In this document: positions 1-12,724 of the stretch, one piece after another | Layout of the letters: every line of letters begins with the position of its first letter | Position numbering within the stretch: position 1 is the first letter of the stretch | Assembly (NCBI GenBank): GCA_016946835.1 | Contig: JACVTC010000017.1 | Location: 765,001-827,000, forward strand | DNA from: Neocallimastix lanati (nom. inval.) | Lineage: Eukaryota > Neocallimastigomycota > Neocallimastigomycetes > Neocallimastigales > Neocallimastigaceae | DNA length: 62,000 bases | Reading direction: 5' to 3' | Notes under the pieces: generated by a model | Database searches by the model: none | The model's input: the letters and a program-made list of their open reading frames with translations, nothing else | What the model was told of the DNA's origin: nothing | Position numbers and translations under genes: made by a program

Positions 1-324
1 ATGCAGTTTGAATATTATTTGAAAAGTATTTCAATTTAAATTTTGCTGTAAAAGATAAAATTAACCTGATACATACAATGTCTAATGTGAGTGAATAAAT
101 TATATCATAGACAATTTCATATATTTGTTTATATCCTCTTACTACTAATTGAACTTTATATTTTTAATGATTTTGTTATTTGAACCTTTTTGTAAGCACC
201 CATTTTGTGTTGTAATAATATTGATGTTTTCTGGGAATTTATCAAAGTATATATCATAACTTAATTTTTTTTTTTTATAATTGTCTAATTTCTTATTGAT
301 TGCTCTTTTTTCAATTAATCCAAT

Positions 325-560
325 TCTCTCTATTAAGTTATACTGGCTTCGCTTCAAATGGAAATTACGAACTGGAGAAGTACTCGGAGAAGTAAAAGTA
401 CTAGAAAAAAATGCTCAGAAATAATTTGCATGTAAGAGCGCCAATGCTGAAACACTCAGTAAAGTTCGTCAAGTAGAGACAATTATGCCTTTATGGAAGT
501 GTGTGACTACTTCAATATTCTCCCTCTGGTCCTGAGGGAGGGGGTGCTGAAATCATTATA
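325..560 (+). repeat. Dispersed repeat family A, copy 1
   Basis: This GC-richer island in AT-rich DNA shares long stretches with two other places in the window: 31490-31572 plus 32510-32680, and 39596-39800. Shared blocks include GTTATACTGGCTTCGCTTCAAA-type sequence near the left end, a GCYAATGCTGAAACACTCAG-like core, and GTGTGACTACTTCAATATTC near the right end, followed by a CCTGAGG-rich end. No open frame is maintained across copies, so it looks like a non-coding dispersed element, SINE-like or a LINE fragment. A short similar stretch occurs inside LINE copy 2 near 50615-50660. No pol III promoter boxes were convincing. Confidence 0.6.
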
Positions 561-1484
561 ATTAGATGAAGTATCAGTATTAATTATGAAGATTGTTGAA
601 TATTCTCCATTTTTATTTTTTTAATCTTTTATTTATAAAATCACTGTATTTACTGATTTTGCTTATTATTTTCATTTGATATTATTTTGATTATACTTCA
701 CTATGTCGTTGTCAATATTATAATTATTTGATATTATTTTGATTATAGTTCACTATATTATTGTTGATATTATAATTATTTTCATTTTTTATTGGAATAT
801 TGATATTATTGTAATTATATTGTAATTAAATCAATTTAAAAATTTCAATATTTACTAATGTGTACATTGTCATTAACATTTTTAGAGTCTGGTGAGATGG
901 GTTTTTTATTTTTATTATTGTATAAATTGTCATTAATATCGTTATTTTCTATATTATTATCTATATTATTAAATTCGAGGCTGTCATCATTATTATAAAT
1001 TGTTATTGTGGTCAACGTCAATATCATTATTGTCAATATAATTTTCTATTGTATTAGTTTTGATGCTTTCATCACTGAAATAGTCCTTTTTTTTAATAAT
1101 AATTATTATCTCTGTTATCATATAAACTAATGTTATCGTTAGAAATGTCTTTATTTTTATTAAAATAATGAGAGCTACCTGTGATCTTGAAAAGCATTAT
1201 TCAATCTTATCCAAGATGGAGATTGGTAGGATTAGAACACGCCGAGATTATCTTTAATGTTCTTCGATGCTATCCAACGTACCAATTTTGACAAGATTAC
1301 TTTTGGAAGCATTGCTGCCAGCAATTCCGCCTTTATTGATTTTTATTTTTTTCTAACTGAGTAAAAATTGAATAAAACAATTATACATACACTCTTTCAC
1401 AAAAAGCTTATATTGAAAATACTTTATTAAAAAATCATATCAAAAAATTTTAAAAAAAATATAAAAACCTTTACATACAGGAGA
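561..1484. other. AT-rich intergenic stretch with one coding-like scrap
   Basis: Mostly low-complexity TTATTATT-type DNA with no gene. Positions 1190-1340 are less AT-biased and on the plus strand give a stretch reading like protein (contains SYPRWRLVGLEHAE and later TFGSIAASNSAF after a frame break). It is not recognisable and is probably a fragment of a decayed element. The rest shows nothing. Confidence 0.35.
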
Positions 1485-2229
1485 TAATTATAAATCGAAA
1501 AACCATAATTTATTTGATAAACCTATTTATAAATCAGCTATAGGTTCATTAATTTATCTAAATGTATTTGTCCTGATAATTGTTTTTTATTTGTTGTTAA
1601 CAATATAGCTAGAATTTATGTGAATCACCTACTATTTCTGAATAGAATAGAATAAAATTATTAACATTTTCAAATACTTATATTACATCATTGATTTCAA
1701 AATTACATATGGCCCCATTGGTGATTTTATTTCTTATTATGATGTCGATTTTTTGAAGTGACTAACAAGATTGCAAATCTCCATCAGGAAACTTAATATG
1801 TTTCAACAATAAACCAATTTATTGGGCTTCAAAATAATAAAAAAAAAAAAAAAAAATTTGTAGCACTATCAACTGCTGAAGTTGAATTCATTAGAATAAC
1901 AAAATTAACTAGAAAAAAATTTAGGTTAAAATAATATAATATTTAAATTATTCAACAAAGAAAAAAAAAACATTTCACTATATTAACCGACAATATATCA
2001 AATTTGAAGTAAATTGAAAATGGTCATTTTAATACTAATAATATGAAACACATCGATATTATAGAACACTTTATAAATAATACTTTAAAAAAAAAAAAAA
2101 AGAAAAAATAAAAGTCGAATATATAAATACTAAAGAAATGCTAGCAGACATTTTTAACAAAAAAAAGTAAATGGTCCAAAAAATGACAAAATTTATAAAC
2201 TTAATTTTTGATTAATTTTGAAGGGGAGG
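1485..2229 (+). pseudogene. Decayed Ty1/copia retrotransposon pol 3' end (RT end, RNase H)
   Basis: Frame-broken plus-strand remnants match the conserved end of Ty1/copia pol in the correct order. YKSAIGSLIYL at about 1527-1560 is the reverse transcriptase C-terminal motif. IYWASK followed by VALSTAEVEFI at about 1819-1895 is the RNase H signature. MKHIDIIEHFI with ADIFNKK at about 2043-2168 is the region before the integrase-less end of pol. Several poly-A tracts and stops interrupt it, so it is dead. The purine-rich GAAGGGGAGG at 2220-2229, immediately before TG, looks like the polypurine tract preceding a 3' LTR. No second LTR or upstream gag/integrase could be seen in the window. Confidence 0.75.
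2220..2229 (+). other. Polypurine tract of the copia remnant; putative 3' LTR begins at 2230
   Basis: GAAGGGGAGG is followed by TGAAAAAAA directly after the pol remnant, which is where a copia element keeps its plus-strand primer and the TG start of its 3' LTR. The end of the LTR could not be identified in the AT-rich sequence that follows. Confidence 0.45.
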
Positions 2230-3448
2230 TGAAAAAAATAAAGCTTAGAATAAAATTAAATTACTAATAAAAAATTTACATTGCAATTATTTTAATAAAA
2301 TTATTAATAAAATTATTAATGCAATAAAACTTAGAATAATCCATATGAAAATTTACTATTTAGATTAAGCCACAAATTTTAATATAAAAGTAATTGAAAA
2401 AAGTGTTTATAAATTATAGTTAAATTATTGTAATTATTGATTTTTGATATAAATTTTATTTATTATAATTTATTAATTAAGTTTAAAAATAAAATAAAAT
2501 AAAATTAAATGCGTCGAACTTAAAATTATTATTATTATTATTACTATTATTATTATTATTATTTCTATTATTTATTATTATTATTTAATAATAATAAAAT
2601 TATTTAATATTATTATTATTATTTAATAATAATAAAATTATTTACTATTATTATTATTATTATTTCTATTTAATATTATTATTTAATATTATTATTTAAT
2701 ATTATTATTTATTATTATTTATTATTATTTATTATTAATATTTAATATTATTATTTATTATTATTTATTATTAATATTTAATATTATTATTCTCACTATT
2801 ATTATCATCATCTTCATCACTATTATTAATTAATAATATTGTATAAAAATTTATTAGAATAATAATATATTTCCAATATTAACTTTGTAATTATTAATTT
2901 ATAAATCTTATTAGTAATAATATTAATACTAATAATACTAATATTAATGGATTAATAATGCTTATGTATTTAAATATTGTTATTATTGTTTTAAATTTAA
3001 TGCTAAAACAAAATTATATTAAAATATTGTTTAGTATATTATAAATAATTTATTATCAAATTAAATGAAATTGGAAATAATAGATAAAAAAAATAGTACT
3101 GAACTATAAAGTGTTATTTTTTGTAAAAATCCAATGATAGTACCAAATATTTCGAATAAGTATTAGAAGAAGTTTCAATAAAATTTATTTAAAATTAATA
3201 TTTTAATTTAGCTCTTTAAATTTATGCATATTGGTATAATGTAATTTAACTACTATTTTAAACTCAAGATTTTAAGTAACTCCCATGGAAAGCCACTAGT
3301 AGAAATTACTGATGGTCAATATCTGAATTTTTTTTTTCTTTGCTCAAAAGTGTATAATTATTTCATTATAATTTAAAAAAAATTGTTAGAAATAAGTGAT
3401 TTTATTTTATTTTATAATATTATAACAACAATATAAATAAATAAATCA

Positions 3449-3527
<79 letters not shown>

Positions 3528-5220
3528 GTAAATAAAAAAAGAAACGCATATATATCTATATATAATAAAATTTTTACATATAAAGTATATATTATATATA
3601 TATACTAATAAATTTTTAATAATTATTGAATGCATATTTTAAATTAACTGTAACCAATTCGAATATGTCATATTCAATAAAGTACTAAGAACATTCAATA
3701 CTACATATAAAAATAAGTTTTATTCAAATATAAATATTAGAAAATTTTATTCAATCATTCAATTGTTAAAATTTATAAATATTCAATTATCAAACAATTA
3801 TTTATTATTATTTATAATATTATAATATTTATTACATTTCTTATGTATATATATTTTTTTTATATATTATTTTTTTTATGTATTATATTTTTACTTCGTT
3901 CTTTTTATATATTATATTTTTTAAATATTATAATTTATAAATTAGCTTTTTATATATTATATTATTTTAAATATTATAATTTGTAAAACAGTTCTTTTTT
4001 TTTTTTTTTTTTTTATTTTTAGTTTCATTTTACTATTCCTTTAAAACTTTATATATATAATTATTTAATTATTTGAAATTTAATTTTTTTTTACGGCTAA
4101 ACTATTATAATCTTGGCAATAAATTTAATATAAAAATTAATAGTAATATTTAATATTTTATATTAAACAAAGTATTAAACCTTTTTTTTTTTTTATCATA
4201 ATAATTGATTGAATGAATAATAACATTACAAATAAATGCTAAGTAGTGCTACATAGTCATTCATTTATTATTATATCTTAAAATTTTTCCACTGAATCAT
4301 AATTAATAAAACATTTAATTTATAATAAATAAATATTTATGAAGAAATTTTTTAAATCATAATATAATATTATAATAATATTATATTATGATACATATTA
4401 CTAATATAATATTGTTCAATTATTTTTTTTTAAAAAGAAATTATATTTATATTAATTGGTGTATACTATTATATATTAATAAATAAATAGAAAATTATAT
4501 TAATTTTATATTATTATTGTTAATAAAATTTTACCAATGATATTGATCTAATAAATGAATAAATATTAAATCATTTTTTTTTTCTATTATATTAAAAGTT
4601 TAATTTTATTTAATTCTATATCAATTAATATAATTATTTTTATCATATCATTTTTTTTTAATATTTTATTATTAATTTTTTTAGTAATAAAAAAAAATTT
4701 TTTTTTTATATTATATATAATCTAAAGTTTTTCTTGTATCTTTTTTTTTTTTTTTATCTGTATTGTTTTATTCTCTTTAAATTATTATAGAAATATTAAA
4801 ATTATATATAATTATTGCTATACAATAATTATATATAATATTAATATTAGAAAATTGTAAATAAGTAAACATTGTATATTATTATATATATAAATAAATA
4901 CGAAATTTGAAGAAATAAATAAAATTAATCTCAATAAATTGTAAATAACTGGTAAGCAAATAAAATTGAGATTATGTTTAATATTACTTTTTTTTTTTTT
5001 TTCATAGTATAAATTTAATTCATTTAGAATAAATAAATATTAAATAATATTTTTAATATATTATTTTAAAATCTGAATTTAGAATCTTATTGTATAATAA
5101 AAAAGGTTAAGAAAAAAGTAATAATAAAAGATACTTTTAAGGAGATAAATAAAAGTTGTATATAAAATCAATTGGCTAGAAGAAAACAACTAAATAATAT
5201 AATAAAATTTAAAAATCAAA
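2230..5220. other. AT-rich intergenic region, simple repeats
   Basis: No gene is visible. It contains TTA/TTATTTAA microsatellite mixtures at about 2522-2815 and an (AAAT)n run at about 3450-3530. A short hairpin at about 4804-4842 has arms ATTATATATAATTATTG and its complement around CTATA. Several T10-T20 homopolymers are also present. The 3420-3635 open frame on the minus strand is only translated AAAT repeat. Confidence 0.6.
3450..3530. repeat. (AAAT)n microsatellite
   Basis: About 20 nearly perfect AAAT units, one interrupted by a G. Similar runs recur at about 18920-18973, 37570-37655 and 37941-38083. Confidence 0.9.
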
Positions 5221-7737
5221 ATGAGAACAGTATTATATTTAGTTTCAGGTAATTAGAAGAAGAAATAGAAAAAATATATTATTTAATAACTTTTTTGAGA
5301 AAAAAAAATTAACTATTAATATATTTTAAATATTTAATAATATATTAAAATTTATTAAAATTTTTCTTGGCTTTGTTAATTATAATATATGAATATTTTT
5401 AAAAATAATATTAACAATAATATAAAATATTTTCAAAAATATAACATTAAAAAAAAAATTAAAAAAAAAATAAAATAAAAATGAAATAAAAATGAAATAA
5501 AAATGAAATAAAATAAAATATATTAAATATATAAATAGTATTAACTTATATTGTTAGTACTTGTTTAGCTGCTAACTTTAGTGTCTTATGTAACCCATTT
5601 GAACTTGGAGGTACTGGTGTATCAGTTAATATTGATGGTACTTCTTATCCAATGTCTTCAAAAAATAATGATATTTTATATGAATATAGTTTTAAAGGAA
5701 CTCCAACGAAATATTATTACGAAATTACCAATAGTACTGATTCTGAACTCAAAACTTTTGGAGCTGAAAGACAATGGAATTCAAAAGAAAGTTCAACTTT
5801 ATATGAAGTTTATGGACGTAGACATACTGTTGGTGATGATATAATTAAAACAATTCCAAGACTTTATGCCCCACTCGAAGGTTATAAAGATTTTTCTTTA
5901 CTTTTCCAAGAGGGTGAAATTCCAGTTATTAATATACATATTAATGAAAGAGACTATAACGAATTAATTAATATGACAGAAGAAAAGGAATTCTTATACT
6001 ATATAAATTTTGATTTATATACGTAAATATTAAAAAGAAAAAATAAAATTATAATTGATTATTTAAATATGTATGATAAAAAAAAAAAAGATTTTAATGT
6101 AATTAAATAATAATTTTTATTTTTTTTTATTATTTTTTTTTTAATATGTAGTCCACATGCAAAGTTTACATATCACAATGCTACTCTTAAACTTTCTGGA
6201 CAAGGTTCAGCTAGTCAAGAAAAGAAACCATACAAAATTGATCTCTCTGATGATGATACTGATAAAAAGAATAAAAAAATTTTTGGTCTTAAGGAATTTA
6301 AATTACGTAGTATTCGTTATGATGAAACTGGTATTAAGAATAAAATTGTCAATGATATTTCTGAATCCTTAGGTTTACCATATGCTCAAACTGCTCCATG
6401 TAGATTATATATGAATAATAAATCTTATGGTTTATACGAGATCTCTGATTTATATAAAAAGAAATTTTTAAGAAGATTCTTTAATATTCAAAAGCAAGGT
6501 GAAGATTATGTTTATGGTGCTTTATATAAGGTATATATATTTTTATTAAATAAAATTTATTTATAGTCAAAAATATATATATATATATACATTAAAAATA
6601 TGAAAAATTAGAAAAGAAAAAAAAAATTATTAATAGATATATATTTTTAATTATTTTTATTTTAGGGTCACATGAAGGGAGATGTACCAGCTTATTTATA
6701 TAGAGATTTTCCTGGAAAAACTTTAGAACAACTTTATGAAAGTATTGTACCTGCTACTGGCGAAACAAATCCTAATGCTGAAATCTTAAATGTTATAGAG
6801 TTAGTAAAAATAATAATAAAATTATTTATAAAATTATTTATATCAATAATTATATTAATAATATATTAATTTTTATTATATATATTATATATATATTTTT
6901 ATTTTTTATTTTTTTTTTTTTTTTTTTTTTTTTAGTTGGATTAATAAATTACCAGAAAATGCTTCCAAAGCCGATATTGAAAAGCAATTCGATATAGATA
7001 TGTTCTTAAAGTATGCACTTATTGAATATTTATCTTGTCATTGGGATGGTTATCTTGGCCATGGAAATAATTACTTTATTTATATTGAACCAAGTAATGG
7101 AAAGTATCACTTCTTCTCCTACGATTTTGATATGACTTTAGGTAAATGGTGTAAAGCTATTAATGGAACTATTGACGATTATGTTACTGAAGTTAATCCT
7201 CCAGATGAACGTACCTACGGTGGAGAACCACAAAGAAAGCCATTACTCTATAGTAAAATTATTAATAATCCAGAAATTAAACCAATGTTTGAAAGTTTAG
7301 GTAAAGAAGTTGTTAGTAACTTATTTAATATTGAAGCCTTAGGTCCAAGAATTGATTACTTTTATGAATTCTTAAAGGATGACTTATATTGGGATGTTGG
7401 TTGTTATAATATCATTGAAACTAAATTATTTGCTGATCATCCTCAGGAATTACCAACTATTGAAGGAATTGATGCTCAATACACTGATCTTAATAAAACA
7501 AGTCATATTAAGAGCTATATAAAAGCAAGATCTGAAAACTTTGCTAAAGCCTATAATATGAATATATCATTTAAGAGTGAAGGAAAATATGGAACCGTAG
7601 GTAATAAATTGGTAATTTCTGATGATGATGAGAATGAAACGGTAACTCAACTTGGTGCTGTCAGTAGTGCTGTCATTAATAATCCAACTATTTTATTATT
7701 TACCTTAATGATTCTTTTATTTACCTATTTATTATAA
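5221..7737 (+). CDS. CotH-domain secreted/GPI-anchored protein, paralog 1 (5 exons)
   Basis: Exon model: 5221-5248, 5539-6022, 6152-6530, 6666-6799, 6936-7737. It gives 1827 nt, 608 residues, and all introns are GT-AG. The start ATG begins a signal peptide (about residues 1-20, ending CLA-A). The body matches the CotH kinase family (PF08757): RLYMNNKSYGLYEISDLYKK in the middle and the acidic YDFDMTLGKW motif near residue 405, which corresponds to the metal-binding site. In Bacillus, CotH is an atypical protein kinase of spore-coat proteins; the substrate here is unknown. The C-terminus ends in a hydrophobic stretch (PTILLFTLMILLFTYLL) after a small-residue region, as in GPI-anchor signals, so a cell-surface location is inferred. 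Its closest relative in the window is the gene at 14622-17608: exons 2 and 3 have identical lengths (484 and 379 nt), but three introns of that paralog are absent here. Confidence 0.9.
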
Positions 7738-8075
7738 ATACTAAATAATTAGTATTAAATCCTACTTAATAAATATTAATAGAATTTATTCTTAATAATA
7801 GAAATAATAAAAATGAAATAAATGATTTTTATTATAAAAAAAAAAAAAAACGAAAAAAAAAAAAATTCAAGATTATTAATATAATAATTATTTAAAAAAT
7901 AAATATTAAAAATAATATAATAATTACAAAAAAAAAATAAGTGAGTAATAATAATAGTATAATAATATCAATTAACATAAACGAACAATCAAGATTCAAG
8001 GAAAAAAAAAAAAAAAAGAAATAATAATCTATTAATCGATCCACCATCAAAATTTCAATATTAAAAATCAAAAAT

Positions 8076-8123
<48 letters not shown>

Positions 8124-8650
8124 TAAAGCATAAAACATAAAGCAAAAACTAAAGTAATTATAAAACTATTTAATTTTTTTTTATTATTTTTTATTATTTA
8201 AAATATTAAAGTAAATATATAAATGTAAGTTTATTTTGATTAATTTTTTTTATTTTTTACTTTTTTTTTTTTAAAAATATTCAATAAATGAAATTTATTT
8301 TATTATTTTTTTTAAACAATTCAAAGATAAATGAATAAATAAATAGAAAAAAGAAAAATTAATATTTTTTTTTATTCAAAGATTAAATGAATAAATAAAA
8401 AGAAAAAAGAAAAAAAGAAAATTAATATTTTTGTTTTTCTTTTAAATTAAATTTACAATAACATTTTTTATAAAATCATAATAAAAAAGTTATGAAAAAA
8501 AATGTTTTTTTTATTAAATTATTTTTTTAACTATTTAAAGATAAATAAATAAATAAATAAAAAAATCATATAAAAATCATATAAATAACGTTTCAAAGTG
8601 CCTTTTTATACATATATATATATATATATGTATGTATATATGTATGTATA

Positions 8651-8788
8651 TATTATTAATTATTTCTGATAATAAGAATAAACATTATATAATTCATATT
8701 ATTAATTATTTCTGATAATAAGAATAAACATTATATAATTCATATTATTAATTATTTCTGATAATAAGAATAAACATTATATAATTCA
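8651..8788. repeat. Tandem repeat, 3 x 46 bp
   Basis: Three consecutive identical 46-bp units, each starting TATTATTAATTATTTCTGAT and ending AATTCA. Identity between copies suggests recent expansion. Confidence 0.92.
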
Positions 8789-10067
8789 ACTATTTTGTCT
8801 TCTTTTTATTTAACATAGTGATATGAAATGGAAATAAAAACCTTAATTATTAATAAATTATTTTATTAATAATTACATAAAAATAAATTAATGAATCACT
8901 TGATTAATTATCATAGGATTTATAAAATGATCTAAAAATAACGTGGTATAAGATAAATTTATGTAACAACATAAATTCTATAAAATACATAAAATTAATG
9001 TAAACATAAAATTTATAACATAAATTTTATGTTATATAAATAATTTATAAAAATAATTTATAAATGAATTAAGTTTTATTTTATTTCATTTTAAATATTT
9101 TATTTTATTATATTTTTAATAATTTTTAATAATTATTATTTTATATTAATATTTTATTAATTATAATAAATTTATATTTTTATTATTATTTTATGAATAT
9201 TTTATTTTAATATTTTTATTATTATTTTATGAATATTTTATTTTAATATTTTTATTATTATTTTATACTTTTATATTAAATACTTTAAATACTTAATAGT
9301 TACTCTAAGAGAATTAATTAATTAAATAGTTTATTATGAATTTCAAATATAAAAACAAGAATAATTCTTTATAATTATTCTTTGCAGCACAGTTTTATGC
9401 CAAAATTATAATTATTTTATATTTTCGAGATAATAAATAAATACATGTATTAATGAATTTTATAATTATTTTTAAATAAATAAATAAATTTTATAATTAA
9501 ATAAATACTTAATAAAACTTCTCCCAACAAGAGAACTTGAACCTATAGGCGTACTTTATCAATAGCTTATTAAAATAAAAATAAATAAATAAATAAAATA
9601 ATTTTAAAGCCAATGATCGTAGAGATTAAGGTTACATTGTTACATTACCTTTACTTTTTTTTTTTTTTTTTTAAAAAAAAAAATACAAAAAATTATAATA
9701 TATATATATATTTTTATATATATTTAAGTTCAAAAAAAAAAAAAAAATTAAAAATATTTAATTAAAAAAAAAATGATTAGTCGATCAGATATATTAAATA
9801 AATTAAATTGGATATATAATTAATTTTTTTTTTTTTTTTACTTTATAATTTAATACATTTATTGATTTAAAAAAAATTAACCAATAATCAATAGAATAAA
9901 AACCATGAATAAAATATCGTTTATTGTTGGATAAAAATAAAAATACGAATAAAATTGTAAAATTGAACATAACCAATTTTTTTTTTTTAAAAAAATAAAA
10001 AAAATTAAAAAAGGTCAAAAAAATTTAGAATTATAATTTAAAATTCTATTTAATAATAAAAAGTTTT

Positions 10068-10110
<43 letters not shown>

Positions 10111-10751
10111 TAACCTTTTATTTTTTTATTTTTATTTTTTATTTTAAATAAAAAAAAAAAAAGAAGTGGCAATTATAAATTATTATTAACAAGAAAGCTA
10201 GAGTTTTCCATTAAAAATAGAATAATAAAATGTTGTTTTATTATGAACATTTATAAAAAAAAAATTATAAATCTAATAATATCATTCTTAAATAAAAATG
10301 TAATTAAATAAAATAAATATATTAATATATGAATATATATATAATCAAATATAAATTCTGTATTTCTCATTCTATTTATATTAATTTTTCCTTAATAATG
10401 AAAAATTTACCCAAAAACTTTTTTTATGCATGATATATTGTAAACATTACAAAATAGATTAGCATCATTACTACCATTATGCATTAGTTATATTTTTTAT
10501 GTTTTTCATAAATTAAGATGATGATAATATAAATATTAATAAATAGTATTGTTGAATTAAGAGACAACAGCAAATCTCAAATTGAACAGGTTTTTTTTTT
10601 TTTTTTTTTTTTTAAAAAAAAAGGCCAAATTATCATATTATAAATACCATTTAAAATAGATTATAATTAATTAATAATATACCAAAAATTTAGGATTCAT
10701 AAAGTAAATATAAAATTTTATTGAGTATGATTAAATAAGTATTACTCCTTT

Positions 10752-11140
10752 AACTAAATGAACTTTCTCATTATTATTAAATAATTTAATTATTTTTTTT
10801 TTGTTTTTTATAAATATTATTTTCTATTATTATGCTTACCATAATTTTATGATAATGAAAAGGAATAATAAAATTTAACTAAATGAACTTTCTCATTATT
10901 ATTAAACAATTTAATTAATTTTTTTTTTTGTTTTTTTATAAATAAATATTATTTTCTATTATTATGCTTACCATAATTTTATGATAATGAAAAGGAATAA
11001 TAAAATTTAACTAAATGAACTTTCTCATTATTATTAAACAATTTAATTAATTTTTTTTTTTTGTTTTTTATAAATAAATATTATTTTCTATTATTATGCT
11101 TACCATAATTTTATGATAATGAAAAGGAATAATAAAATTT
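10752..11140. repeat. Tandem repeat, 3 units of 125-132 bp
   Basis: Three head-to-tail units (10752-10876, 10877-11008, 11009-11140), each starting AACTAAATGAACTTTCTC and ending AATAATAAAATTT. Units differ mainly in the length of an internal T-run and by a TAAA insertion. Confidence 0.92.
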
Positions 11141-12114
11141 AGTAAATATTATTATGTGCTAATATTTACTATTATTATTATTATTCTTATTGCTATTATT
11201 ATTATTTTATTATCTTATTATTATTGATATTATTCTTATTATTACTATTATTCTTATTGCTATTATTATTATTTTATTATTTTATTATTTTAGTATTGAT
11301 ATTATTATAAATAAGATTAATTATTTAAAATTATGAACAATTTTAATGTATAATTTTATATTATTAATACTCATTATTTTTAATATAATTTAAAATTAAT
11401 AATATTCTAATAATATTCTTTAATTTATAAATATATAAATTTAAATTTATTTATCTAATATCAACTTTATATATTAATTAAATGGAATATTTAATATAAA
11501 TATTTAATTATTAAATTTTTATATAAAATAAACTATTCTATTTATTATATAATTTAAAACTTTATATAAAAAAAATTTTTTTATTAATTATTTTGTATAT
11601 AAATTATATATATTAAACAATCCGTTTTTTGATAATTGAGGAAAATTAGTAAATTTTTTTTTTTTTTTTATTAACCCTCTTAATATATTAATAGATAGTA
11701 ATTTAGTTTGATAATTTTATCATTATTATGAATATATTTTATGATATAGAGTTACTCATATTTACCATTTTTAGTACAAATAATATGTGTTTATATTACT
11801 AATAATGTGGCTTATACATTAATATATATCTATATATATTCTAACAATATATCTTTATATTCTTTATTTTATATATTTACTTAACATATTTACATATTTA
11901 CATACATATTTACATATTATTTACAATATACAGACATAAGTTAATACAAAATTATATATTAATACAAAATTATATATTAATATGAATTATTTGTAATCAT
12001 TCATAAAAAAATACAAAATTATATATTAATACAAAATTTTAATAATATGAATTATTGGTAATCATTCATAAAAAAAAAAAAAAATAATTTAGACACATAT
12101 ATTGAGTAACCATC

Positions 12115-12300
12115 TCCTATTATGACCATAACAAATATAATTGTTAAGTATGATATACTGGCATACTAGTACAGCATCGCTCCTCCATTACACATCTTCC
12201 TGGGGCTGTATTCCCTAACATTCTTACATATTTCTCCATTGATCACGAGAATTAGAATAGGAACCATTCACCTCCAGTGGGTGTGATCATTGGACTGATA
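12115..12300. repeat. GC-richer island, possible dispersed repeat family B
   Basis: This island of mixed composition stands out from its surroundings. The block ACTGGCATACTAGTACAGC followed by TCGCTCCTCC resembles ACTGCCATACCAGTACGGC at about 58480-58498, and TCGCTCCTCC recurs near 24091. No frame is open and no function is assigned. Confidence 0.4.
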
Positions 12301-12344
12301 ATTTTTATATATTAAGGTAAAAACAAAACATAATAATTTATTAA

Positions 12345-12560
12345 TTATTATGATTATTATTATTAATATTATTATTATTATTATTGCTATTATTATTGCT
12401 ATTATTATTGCTATTATTATTGCTATTAATATTATTATTGCTATTATTATTGCTATTATTATTGCTATTAATATTATTATTGCTATTATTATTGCTATTA
12501 TTATTGCTATTATTATTGCTATTATTATTATTGCTATTATTATTTTTGTTATTGTTATTT
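12345..12560. repeat. 12-bp TTATTATTGCTA minisatellite
   Basis: A 12-bp unit of the type ATTATTATTGCT is repeated about a dozen times, with some units replaced by ATTAATATT. A related TATTCTTATTGC pattern is at about 11165-11290. Confidence 0.85.
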
Positions 12561-12653
12561 TTGTTATTATTTATTTTTTTATTTATTTTTGTTATTATTT
12601 ATTATTATAATTTATTTTTAATATTTAATTAAATATTAGAAAGTTAATATATA

Positions 12654-12724
12654 TTTACAATAAATTATTATATATTCTTATATATTATGTTAATATATAA
12701 GAATATATAATAATTTATTGTAAA
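12654..12724. repeat. 71-bp perfect hairpin (34-nt arms, 3-nt loop)
   Basis: 12654-12687 is the exact reverse complement of 12691-12724, with TGT as the loop. The arms are not a simple TA repeat: they include TTTACAATAAATTATT and TATTCTTATAT. It could be a small inverted-repeat transposable element remnant or a hairpin-forming site. No gene is adjacent. Confidence 0.9.

Noticed and set aside
3420-3635. Minus-strand open frame of repeated FIYL residues
   Set aside because: It is the translation of an (AAAT)n microsatellite.
9520-9640. tRNA-like sequence (GGTTCAAGTTC on the minus strand)
   Set aside because: Only the T-loop word is present; the T stem pairs poorly, and no acceptor, D or anticodon arm could be folded. 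No tRNA was found anywhere in the window.
12350-12632. Two overlapping Ile/Leu-only frames
   Set aside because: Translated TTATTATTGCTA minisatellite; no start context and equally open in another frame.
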